IMG/VR virus record: IMGVR_UViG_3300045256_000069
Span: 1 to 54,458 of that record
Reading direction: 5' to 3' (one strand)
Source: a virus
Length of the DNA: 54,458 nt
Shown one piece after another: positions 42,546 through 47,964 of this stretch. Under the pieces are notes generated by a model. That model ran no database searches. It was given only the letters and a program-made list of their open reading frames with translations, and was not told where the DNA came from. A program made the translations under genes and the position numbers. Position 1 is the stretch's first letter; each line of letters opens with the position of its first letter.

Positions 42546-42972
42546 GGGCAGCACGATCCCTCTTCCGGTAATACGCAGCGAGACTGGCGGCTCGAATTTT
42601 CTCACGCTTTTCCTCACTCTCCTTGTCGACCTGTTCGGACACTACGCTCAAGTATATTGCCAGGTCAACGAGGAAAGTCTTGTATTTCTGAGTGCGCAAG
42701 AGTCTAGTCTGCAGGTTGGAATACCGCCGGAGTTGAGTGGATGCGCGGAGCAGCACTGGTGCGATTTGCTCCCGGACGTGCTGTGGCATCAACCGGTCAC
42801 CAGCGAGGTACCGTCTGGCAGAGCGCTCGTCTACTCCGGTAAGTAGGGCGAGAAAAACTGAGTCCCACTGGAGAAATCTGCAGGCGATAATCACCGGGTC
42901 TGCGCTCTCATGAATGCCCACCATGAGGTGCTTTAATCGCTGCTTTATCAACGTCTTAGCTTGTTTGTGCAT
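42508..42972 (-). CDS. HTH protein, first gene of the leftward early operon
   Basis: This 154-residue protein starts MHKQAKTLIKQRLKHLMVGI and has a helix-turn-helix-like segment (LALLTGVDERSARRYLAGDRLMPQHV), then a basic C-terminal tail. It is the first leftward gene after the 43.0-43.6 kb control region, behind a clear promoter (43001-43029), so it could be an early regulator. No ribosome site is obvious before the ATG, so a short leader is likely. Confidence 0.6.
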   Translation of the reverse strand: MHKQAKTLIKQRLKHLMVGIHESADPVIIACRFLQWDSVFLALLTGVDERSARRYLAGDRLMPQHVREQIAPVLLRASTQLRRYSNLQTRLLRTQKYKTFLVDLAIYLSVVSEQVDKESEEKREKIRAASLAAYYRKRDRAAHVSARGKQQRKA

Positions 42973-43000
42973 GCTGGCCGTTCGCGGTCTAGGGATTGGT

Positions 43001-43029
43001 AGTGTACGCCACAGGATCGATGAATGCAA
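43001..43029 (-). promoter_or_regulatory. Leftward early promoter
   Basis: On the minus strand TTGCAT (43024-43029), a 17-bp spacer and TACACT (43001-43006) make a good sigma-70 promoter about 29 bp before the ATG at 42972. It carries no TTAA-N7-TTAA box. Confidence 0.65.
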
Positions 43030-43090
43030 ATGCGGGTTGTTGCTTTGCGCGCGTAGGGGCGTGTGTGGTGTGCGTGTGCCGGTGCGCATT

Positions 43091-43110
43091 ATGCGCGCTT
43101 ATACGCGCAT
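43091..43110. repeat. Perfect inverted repeat in the divergent control region
   Basis: ATGCGCG and CGCGCAT flank a 6-base centre. The position, at the border between GC-rich genes and AT-rich DNA, makes it a candidate protein-binding site or hairpin. Confidence 0.5.
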
Positions 43111-43602
43111 GTGAAAACCGGCAAATTTGCTAATCATCATCATATAGTTAGTGTTAGTGTGTTGATATTGCTGGTGAAAATGATGATTGGTGTTGAGTGT
43201 CCGAAAGAGGTACTTCATTTACGATGGTGTGTTAAGTCATTGATTTTGTTGATGTCGACTTTTTGAGAGTTCGTGAAAAGCGTGATGTTTCAGCTGGTTA
43301 GATGGTGATCGTGTGTGATGTATCCAGTGGCCTAATCTTCATACGGGTAGTTTTTGTTGTGCTGGATCAATGACTTAGTGTCTGATCGTTGATGATGTGT
43401 CTCGACGGTGTTTGCCTTCGTCACGCGTAATGCGCTGCGCACGTACCGCCCCTACGAGGCTTGGACCTGTGAGTGGGGGGGGTAGTGTGTGGATGGACAA
43501 GATGTGGATTAGGGGCTGGGTGGCCCATATCCACCTTCTAAAAGACCAAACGGCCACTCCAGTCTCTTAATCTTAATCTTTAACGTTAATTCTCACCCAC
43601 TA
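43111..43602. other. Divergent non-coding control region, AT- and GT-rich
   Basis: About 490 bases between divergent gene blocks have no credible gene. The first 320 bases are low in C on the plus strand and much richer in A+T than the rest of the window, with many GTGTTGATG-like words. A run of 8 G at about 43477-43484 follows, then G-rich DNA and four TTAA at 43567-43589. Such skewed, easily melted DNA at a transcription divergence is a candidate origin of replication or packaging start. No cos-like sequence can be read by eye. Confidence 0.5.
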
Positions 43603-43631
43603 TTGAGACTCTATACCCATTGATGTAGACT
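43603..43631 (+). promoter_or_regulatory. Rightward early promoter
   Basis: TTGAGA (43603-43608), a 17-bp spacer and TAGACT (43626-43631) lie 22 bp before the ATG at 43654. A TTTAAC ends exactly 18 bp upstream of the -35, inside a group of four TTAA, but no perfect TTAA-N7-TTAA is present. Confidence 0.55.
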
Positions 43632-43653
43632 CTGAAGATCACGGAGGGAACCG

Positions 43654-44004
43654 ATGATAGTCTTGAAGCACCTCTGCCGCGAGTTCGACCTTGAGCCACG
43701 TCGCTTGCGGATGGTCCTGCGCTCACACTACGGCAACCGAGGGAGATGGAAATGGGAAGACGACGCAAGCGAACTGAAAACGATCCGCGACCTGTTGCGG
43801 GATACATTGAACCGTCCAGCCCCCAAAGGCCGCCCACCTCGTGCCTCTACTTCCACAAGGACGGTCGAGACCTCATCGTCAACTTCTGCCACGACGGCGC
43901 AGCAGCCCGATACCTCGAGCTGGTTGGCGAAGGCGAAGGTCCGTACCGTTGGCGGAAAGACGAAGCTGGTCGTCACGCGATCATCTACGAAAGCGGCATC
44001 GTAG
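43654..44004 (+). CDS. HTH-like module protein, overlapping the next gene
   Basis: This is a 116-residue frame. GGAGG lies six bases before the ATG, the best ribosome site nearby, so translation must start here. Residues 1-53 contain the module seen in three other proteins (LKHLCREFDLEPRRLRMVLR...GRWKWEDDASELKTIRDLL). The Ser/Thr-rich rest overlaps the next gene in another frame by 259 bases and may be less constrained. It is the first rightward early gene. Confidence 0.55.
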   Translation: MIVLKHLCREFDLEPRRLRMVLRSHYGNRGRWKWEDDASELKTIRDLLRDTLNRPAPKGRPPRASTSTRTVETSSSTSATTAQQPDTSSWLAKAKVRTVGGKTKLVVTRSSTKAAS

Positions 44005-44372
44005 CCCGCGCCTCGTCACTCGAGGAGCTGGAGCGGATCATCGAGTCCGATCCTCTCGATGAGCTGCCTGAACCGCACGAGCGGAACATCGCCAACTTCA
44101 AGAGCGATCACGTCCGCGAGTACGTTCCTCGCGAGACACGGAAGCAGAAGCGTGAGCGTCGAGCTGGCGAAGAGCGGGAGCCAAAGCAACCGCGCTTGCC
44201 GAAGCCCGACACGTCCGGTCTCGTAGGCGTGAGCTGGCTCGCAGAGAAGCTCAACGTCGAAGGCAAAGACGTACGGGTTGCGCTACGTGCGCAGTTCAAG
44301 AAGCCTGACATCGGTTGGCTGTGGGACCCTACCGAAGCCGAGAAGGTTCTCAAGTCCCTGAAGCTACGTTAA
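43746..44372 (+). CDS. Protein with C-terminal HTH-like module, 208 aa
   Basis: This protein has a central alpha/beta region (LYFHKDGRDLIVNFCHDGAA; YESGIVARASSLEELERII), a Lys/Arg/Glu-rich linker, and a C-terminal module (VSWLAEKLNVEGKDVRVALR...IGWLWDPTEAEKVLKSL) closely similar to that of the helicase. The ATG at 43746 has GAGGGAG just upstream, inside the previous gene. It could be a DNA-binding early protein that targets the same partner as the helicase. Confidence 0.6.
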   Translation: MEMGRRRKRTENDPRPVAGYIEPSSPQRPPTSCLYFHKDGRDLIVNFCHDGAAARYLELVGEGEGPYRWRKDEAGRHAIIYESGIVARASSLEELERIIESDPLDELPEPHERNIANFKSDHVREYVPRETRKQKRERRAGEEREPKQPRLPKPDTSGLVGVSWLAEKLNVEGKDVRVALRAQFKKPDIGWLWDPTEAEKVLKSLKLR

Positions 44373-44376
44373 TGGG

Positions 44377-44420
44377 GAGCTGGCATTAAATGGAAGCTGG
44401 CGTTAATGAGAAGCTGGCGT
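44377..44420 (+). repeat. Short triple repeat GAAGCTGGCRTTAATG
   Basis: GAGCTGGCATTAAATG (44377-44392), GAAGCTGGCGTTAATG (44393-44408) and a truncated GAAGCTGGCG (44411-44420) follow each other. The unit carries a TTAA and an ATG; it spans the start of the next gene. Confidence 0.55.
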
Positions 44421-44692
44421 CTCGGCTGCCGGTGAGGCCGCGGCTGATCCGCCTGATCCGGAAAGCATTGCGTGACCGATACAGTCTTGCCATGCACGTC
44501 GCCAAGCATCCACGACCTCCTCCCGACCTCGTGCGCAAGTTCCGACGGTCAGACGTGCGAGTCGACGGCCTCATCTCCCTGTGCGGCAGGCATCTTGTGG
44601 CCGCCTATACCGACAGGGAGGTGTGCCTTCTGATGACCGAGGGTGAGTTGAAGCGCCTGGAGGCCTCTCTAGGGCCCGAGAGGGATGACTAA
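44390..44692 (+). CDS. Small basic protein, 100 aa
   Basis: A helical basic N-terminal half (VRPRLIRLIRKALRDRYSLAM) and C-terminal strands (VDGLISLCGRHLVAAYTDRE). The start is uncertain because the repeat at 44377-44420 contains more than one ATG; GGGGAG is about 12 bases upstream. No family recognised. Confidence 0.45.
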   Translation: MEAGVNEKLASRLPVRPRLIRLIRKALRDRYSLAMHVAKHPRPPPDLVRKFRRSDVRVDGLISLCGRHLVAAYTDREVCLLMTEGELKRLEASLGPERDD

Positions 44693-44832
44693 GCAAATTC
44701 CCTCGACATTCACCGGCTCTCGGGCGCCTGGCTGCCCTCTAGGTTCGTTGCGTGACGCAACTTGAGCGACTTCGACGGTGCAAAATCACCATGCACGACG
44801 CTAGACACGTATCGATGCGGATCAAGAGCCCG

Positions 44833-44868
44833 CTAGAGATGTCTAGAGATCTAGAGATGTCTAGAGAC
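44833..44868 (+). repeat. Tandem 18-bp repeat rich in CTAGAGA
   Basis: CTAGAGATGTCTAGAGAT is followed immediately by a copy differing only in the last base. CTAG is normally rare in proteobacterial DNA, but here it appears several times within 200 bases. The 457-bp gap 44693-45148 contains no gene that I can support; it holds this repeat, the TTAA array and a promoter. Confidence 0.7.
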
Positions 44869-44896
44869 CGAGGTGTGGCCACGCCACCGCGACGTC

Positions 44897-45075
44897 TTAA
44901 CCTTACTTGTTAACGTTAAGGCCCCATTAACCTTAACTCTTAACGTTAACGGCATCTTAATGGTTAACGCCATCTTAACCTTAATTCTTAACGTTAACAC
45001 TCCGTCTATCTTAACGCTTTGGTAACGTCTATTCTTAACGTTAACGCCACCCGTGCCACCTTAACGCTTTGTTAA
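44897..45075 (+). repeat. TTAA array A: 18 TTAA, four perfect TTAA-N7-TTAA boxes
   Basis: Perfect boxes lie at 44916-44930, 44946-44960, 44964-44978 and 45061-45075, with a near-match at 45011-45025. About 0.3 TTAA would be expected by chance in 179 bp at this GC content. Several TTAACGTTAA palindromes occur between. TTAA-N7-TTAA is the known CtrA recognition pattern. Confidence 0.85.
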
Positions 45076-45094
45076 CCACATGCAGGTGTGGCAC

Positions 45095-45122
45095 CTGACA
45101 CGCCGCAGCAGTCTTGTATGAT
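45095..45122 (+). promoter_or_regulatory. Rightward promoter with CtrA-type box (class I spacing)
   Basis: Box CTTAACGCTTTGTTAAC (45060-45076), 18 bp, -35 CTGACA (45095-45100), 16-bp spacer, -10 TATGAT (45117-45122). It precedes the 68-aa gene at 45149. Confidence 0.8.
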
Positions 45123-45148
45123 GTGAAGGTCAACAACGAGGACACGCC

Positions 45149-45355
45149 ATGGCCTACTACATGCTCTTCACCCGCCCCTACGTGACGCACAAGTGGGCGC
45201 CGCAATTCGGCGACTACAAGCGCAAGGACGTTGAGCAGGAACGTCGCGACTCGTTCCCGCGCCTCGCCGGCAAGCTGTGGCGCATCGTGCGCCTTGCCGA
45301 CGACCACAAGAACACGCTCGACGCCGTGACGAGGGAAATCAATGGCGATCAGTGA
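45149..45355 (+). CDS. Small early protein, 68 aa
   Basis: Starts MAYYMLFTRPYVTHKWAPQF with GAGG eight bases upstream in a TCAACAACGAGG leader that recurs before the gene at 47015. It is Tyr/Arg/Lys-rich, helical at the C-terminus. No family recognised; promoter context suggests an early host-takeover gene. Confidence 0.65.
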   Translation: MAYYMLFTRPYVTHKWAPQFGDYKRKDVEQERRDSFPRLAGKLWRIVRLADDHKNTLDAVTREINGDQ

Positions 45356-45641
45356 GCAGGAATATCACGCTCTCGTGTCGCGGCGCAAGCCGCGGCATGA
45401 GGTTGACACCACCCTGTGGATGCGCGCACACCTCGCCCCGCCGGAGGACGGGAAGGTCGCCGCGTATTCGTTCGAATATGAAGACCTCGTGTTAACGGTC
45501 CGTGCACCATACCGCGCAGCAGTCGACGCGGCGGTGCGATACTTTCGCCAGGAAAACACCAGCGAAGTTGCCGTCAATTATATCCGCCTGCTTCCGTCAA
45601 AGTTTAAGCATGGCGATGAGGCAAAGGTGACGCGCATTTAG
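45342..45641 (+). CDS. Small early protein, 99 aa
   Basis: Starts MAISEQEYHALVSRRKPRHE, overlapping the previous gene by 14 bases. An alpha/beta protein with SFEYEDLVLTVRAPYRAAVDAAVRYF. Function unknown. A hairpin overlaps the stop codon. Confidence 0.6.
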   Translation: MAISEQEYHALVSRRKPRHEVDTTLWMRAHLAPPEDGKVAAYSFEYEDLVLTVRAPYRAAVDAAVRYFRQENTSEVAVNYIRLLPSKFKHGDEAKVTRI

Positions 45642-45655
45642 CGCGCCACTCTTTA
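45627..45655 (+). terminator. Hairpin over the stop codon of the 99-aa gene
   Basis: GTGACGCGC and GCGCGCCAC pair with one mismatch around ATTTA, and TCTTTA follows. A weak intrinsic terminator that separates this transcript from the next promoter block. Confidence 0.5.
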
Positions 45656-45662
45656 CGCCTTG

Positions 45663-45821
45663 TTAACGTTAACGGAGTGTTAAGCTTCACGTCTTGTTAA
45701 CGTTAACTGTTAAGGTTACCGACGGGTTAAGATTTACGTCTCAGTAATGTTACGAGTTAACGTTAATGGAGCGTACAGAAACATGGTTAACGGTGGGTGG
45801 GCCACTTTAACGGTTCATTAA
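45663..45821 (+). repeat. TTAA array B with two perfect TTAA-N7-TTAA boxes
   Basis: Twelve TTAA occur in 159 bp; perfect boxes lie at 45669-45683 and 45807-45821. TTAACGTTAA palindromes recur as in array A. There is no gene in 45642-45909 that I can support. Confidence 0.8.
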
Positions 45822-45840
45822 CCATTGCGGACGGATGCAC

Positions 45841-45868
45841 CTGACATGCGGGTCGGGTGTGATAATGT
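45841..45868 (+). promoter_or_regulatory. Rightward promoter with CtrA-type box (class I spacing)
   Basis: Box TTTAACGGTTCATTAAC (45806-45822), 18 bp, -35 CTGACA (45841-45846), 16-bp spacer, -10 TAATGT (45863-45868). It precedes the gene at 45910. Confidence 0.8.
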
Positions 45869-45909
45869 ATCTCTACGCTCAATGACGAGCGCGACACAGG
45901 AAAACGAAC

Positions 45910-46236
45910 ATGACCACGATCAACGCTCTCCTCGCCACCCGCAACGAACTCGCCGCCCGCCTCGACGTGAAGTCTATTGCTTCATGGAAGGCCTCGAAGG
46001 CGAAGCTGCAGGAACAGATCGACGAGTTCACGGCACGCCTGACGCCCACGCGCAAGCGTGACGACCTGTTCCACCTCACTGACCTGTGCCGCGAGCTCGG
46101 CATGAACGCGAAGGTGGCACGCGCGAAGGCACGCCGCCTGTACGCGAAGGACGACACGACGCTGCCGACGCCCATCACGAAGTGGGCATGGGACATGAGC
46201 GATCAGGATCGCGTCCGCGAACACTTCGCGAAGTGA
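45910..46236 (+). CDS. Early protein with HTH-like module, 108 aa
   Basis: An N-terminal coiled helix (NALLATRNELAARLD; KASKAKLQEQIDEF) leads to the shared module LTDLCRELGMNAKVARAKARRLY...ITKWAWDMSDQDRVREHF. The module is the most divergent of the four copies. Own promoter and terminator. Probably a DNA-binding early protein. Confidence 0.65.
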   Translation: MTTINALLATRNELAARLDVKSIASWKASKAKLQEQIDEFTARLTPTRKRDDLFHLTDLCRELGMNAKVARAKARRLYAKDDTTLPTPITKWAWDMSDQDRVREHFAK

Positions 46237-46247
46237 TTAACGAAGGG

Positions 46248-46275
46248 GGCGGGGAAACCCGCCTCTTTTTCTTTT
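46248..46275 (+). terminator. Rho-independent terminator
   Basis: GGCGGG pairs with CCCGCC around a GAAA loop and is followed by TCTTTTTCTTTT. A textbook terminator right after the 108-aa gene. Confidence 0.9.
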
Positions 46276-46279
46276 GGCA

Positions 46280-46358
46280 TTAACCCGACGGTAACGATAA
46301 GAAGTAACGTTAACGAGCGGTAAAGCTTAACGCTCCATTAACGTTAACGGCCGCTTAA
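46280..46358 (+). repeat. TTAA array C with two perfect TTAA-N7-TTAA boxes
   Basis: Perfect boxes at 46327-46341 and 46344-46358 lie back to back; near-matches precede them. The second ends two bases before the -35. Confidence 0.8.
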
Positions 46359-46360
46359 CC

Positions 46361-46388
46361 TTGACCCGCATTGCAGGTGTGGTATGAT
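46361..46388 (+). promoter_or_regulatory. Rightward promoter with CtrA-type boxes (class I spacing)
   Basis: Box CTTAACGCTCCATTAAC (46326-46342), 18 bp, -35 TTGACC (46361-46366), 16-bp spacer, -10 TATGAT (46383-46388). The strongest -35/-10 pair of the set; it drives the acidic-protein gene. Confidence 0.85.
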
Positions 46389-46421
46389 GTGACATCGAAA
46401 CACGAACACGGGATTTCCGCC

Positions 46422-46907
46422 ATGCACATCGCCGACCACCTGCGCACGCAAATCGCCGCCGCTCTCCGCGCCGATGACGTGACCATCTTCTTCGACGACT
46501 CCCGCGAACGCACCATTGCCATCGTGCGCCGCGCCGATGCCGTTGACGTGTTCCTGCACGACTCGTCGTCCGACGATGACGACTTCGCGTTCTACGCCAT
46601 CGATCCCGACCTGTCCGCTCCTGCGTGCATCCCTGCGTTCTTCGTCGCCATCCCTGATGCCATCGATGACGACGCCGACGCACCGCGCGTCGTGACGCTC
46701 CCTGCCGACTCTGTCGCGCTGATCGTTGACGCCATCGACTCGCACGTCGACTCGCTCGCCGAAAACGCTGCGTCCGACGCTGCCGACCTGCAACCCGAAC
46801 ACGTTCCCGCCATTCAATCGCTCATGAACGCCGCCAACGCGCTGTCGCCGTCGTACTACACGATGACCGCGACCGAACTGCTCGACCTCGATCTCGTTGA
46901 CGATTGA
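46422..46907 (+). CDS. Highly acidic, lysine-free early protein (DNA-mimic candidate)
   Basis: This 161-residue protein has about 29 Asp and 4 Glu, only 7 Arg and no Lys, a net charge near -26. Acidic clusters (SSSDDDDF, PDAIDDDADAP, LLDLDLVDD) are spread along an otherwise alpha/beta sequence with hydrophobic strands (VTIFFDD, RTIAIVRR). Small acidic early phage proteins often imitate DNA to block restriction, CRISPR or transcription proteins; no family is recognised here. It has its own promoter and terminator, implying strong independent expression. Confidence 0.7.
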   Translation: MHIADHLRTQIAAALRADDVTIFFDDSRERTIAIVRRADAVDVFLHDSSSDDDDFAFYAIDPDLSAPACIPAFFVAIPDAIDDDADAPRVVTLPADSVALIVDAIDSHVDSLAENAASDAADLQPEHVPAIQSLMNAANALSPSYYTMTATELLDLDLVDD

Positions 46908-46918
46908 TTTACCATCGT

Positions 46919-46958
46919 GCGCGCGTCGTGGGATTTTTCCTGTGACGCGCGCTTCTTT
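46919..46958 (+). terminator. Terminator hairpin after the acidic-protein gene
   Basis: GCGCGCGTC pairs perfectly with GACGCGCGC, and TTCTTT follows. The loop (16 bases) is long but includes a further GGGA/TCCT pair. Confidence 0.8.
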
Positions 46959-46988
46959 AATGGTTTCTTAACACCTCGATGCTATACT
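46956..46988 (+). promoter_or_regulatory. Extended -10 promoter with CtrA-type box in the -35 position
   Basis: Box TTTAATGGTTTCTTAAC (46956-46972) ends exactly 10 bp before an extended -10, TGC-TATACT (-10 at 46983-46988). There is no -35; the box takes its place, as in class II activation. Confidence 0.75.
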
Positions 46989-47014
46989 GATCATGTCAAC
47001 AACGAGGTGCTGCC

Positions 47015-47221
47015 ATGCTGATCTTCACCTCCGTCTTCCTCGCCACCCCGATCCTGCCCGCCACGCTCGACGCCGCCTCGCGCGTCTCCGTGTGCAACGA
47101 ACTCGCCCGCCTGTGCCGTGCGCACGCCGACCACGTCGAAGTGACGACAGCGGGCGTTTATATCAACGTGCGCATCGAGGGCGAGCTCGTCGCGTCCTAC
47201 CGCACGTTGAACCAAATCTGA
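47015..47221 (+). CDS. Small early protein, 68 aa
   Basis: Starts MLIFTSVFLATPILPATLDA, mixed hydrophobic N-terminus, then helical VSVCNELARLCRAHADHV and strands (VYINVRIEGELVASYR). The leader TCAACAACGAGG matches that of the gene at 45149. Function unknown. Confidence 0.6.
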   Translation: MLIFTSVFLATPILPATLDAASRVSVCNELARLCRAHADHVEVTTAGVYINVRIEGELVASYRTLNQI

Positions 47222-47229
47222 CGTTGACG

Positions 47230-47255
47230 GGGGCGCAGGATTTTTCCTGCGTCCT
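47230..47255 (+). terminator. Hairpin after the 68-aa gene
   Basis: GGGCGCAGGA pairs with TCCTGCGTCC (one G-T pair) around a T-rich loop. No U-tract follows, so a complete stop is doubtful. Confidence 0.45.
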
Positions 47256-47262
47256 CGCCTAC

Positions 47263-47295
47263 GTTAACACTTTCTTAATGGGTACATGCTACACT
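47263..47295 (+). promoter_or_regulatory. Extended -10 promoter with CtrA-type box in the -35 position
   Basis: Box GTTAACACTTTCTTAAT (47263-47279) ends 10 bp before an extended -10, TGC-TACACT (-10 at 47290-47295), the same layout as at 46956-46988. Confidence 0.7.
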
Positions 47296-47324
47296 GTATG
47301 TATCGAAACGAAGGGAATACGTCG

Positions 47325-47531
47325 ATGACCATCATGAACGTGACCTCCACCCGCCTGACTGTCGCGCCCGTCGATACCAACGCGACCGACTACGTTATCG
47401 ACTACACGTCCTTCGCCGACAACGCCACGCGCCGCGTTGCGCACCTGACCTACAGCGATGCGATGCAGCGTGCCGACGCCCTGCGCAAGCGCGGGTATCG
47501 TGTCAACGTGCGCCGCCTGCACGTCCTGTGA
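47325..47531 (+). CDS. Small early protein, 68 aa
   Basis: Starts MTIMNVTSTRLTVAPVDTNA with AAGGGA upstream. Alpha/beta pattern ending in a basic strand (RKRGYRVNVRRLHVL). Function unknown; expressed from a CtrA-type promoter. Confidence 0.6.
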   Translation: MTIMNVTSTRLTVAPVDTNATDYVIDYTSFADNATRRVAHLTYSDAMQRADALRKRGYRVNVRRLHVL

Positions 47532-47563
47532 TCCACACACATACACACGAAGGGAGTAATACA

Positions 47564-47764
47564 ATGTTCACCATTCTCACCGTCATGTCGTGCATCGTCG
47601 CGTGTGTCGTGCTCATCCGTATGATGAACGAAACGACAAGGGAACGCATCAACGTTGACCGTATGCGTTACGTCTCGCTCTCGCCCGACGAGCGGCACAT
47701 CGCGCAGAAATACGATGCAAGGTTGATGCCACGTCGTTCGATCAGGGACTATCGTCACGGATGA
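47564..47764 (+). CDS. Small membrane protein, 66 aa
   Basis: An N-terminal hydrophobic segment (TILTVMSCIVACVVLIRMM) is followed by a charged cytoplasmic-type tail with RMRYVSLSPDERHIA. GAAGGGAG lies seven bases before the ATG. Possibly a membrane-located superinfection or signalling factor; nothing decides this. Confidence 0.55.
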   Translation: MFTILTVMSCIVACVVLIRMMNETTRERINVDRMRYVSLSPDERHIAQKYDARLMPRRSIRDYRHG

Positions 47765-47782
47765 TGATGAACGAAGGGTTAA

Positions 47783-47815
47783 GGGGTACGGATTGCGCGA
47801 ATGCAACCGTATCCC
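47783..47815 (+). terminator. Strong hairpin separating early genes from the late operon
   Basis: GGGGTACGG-A-TTGC pairs with GCAACCGTATCCC (one bulge) around a 6-base loop. T-rich DNA follows only after ten bases. It likely insulates the late promoter at 47912. Confidence 0.65.
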
Positions 47816-47911
47816 ACCCATCAACTTTTAACCATCTGCCTACCCCCACCCATTCCACCCGCATGGCTAAGGACAAAAGACCCATCTTTTGAATTTCCAC
47901 AGAAGAGCTAT

Positions 47912-47940
47912 TTGACAGACCACAGAGCTCGAAGTATCAT
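47912..47940 (+). promoter_or_regulatory. Late operon promoter, consensus sigma-70
   Basis: TTGACA (47912-47917), a 17-bp spacer and TATCAT (47935-47940) lie 24 bp before the terminase ATG. It is the best promoter in the window and carries no TTAA box. A constitutive-type promoter for late genes suggests another control, such as repression or antitermination. Confidence 0.85.
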
Positions 47941-47964
47941 CCCGAGAACATCGGGAGCCATTTC

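Noticed and set aside
43111-43602. Small frames in the AT-rich control region
   Set aside because: They lack ribosome sites and coding-like composition; the region is better read as control DNA.
44897-46358. CRISPR array
   Set aside because: The TTAA repeats are short, irregularly spaced and promoter-linked, with no repeat-spacer structure and no cas genes; the Cas4-like nuclease belongs to the replication operon.
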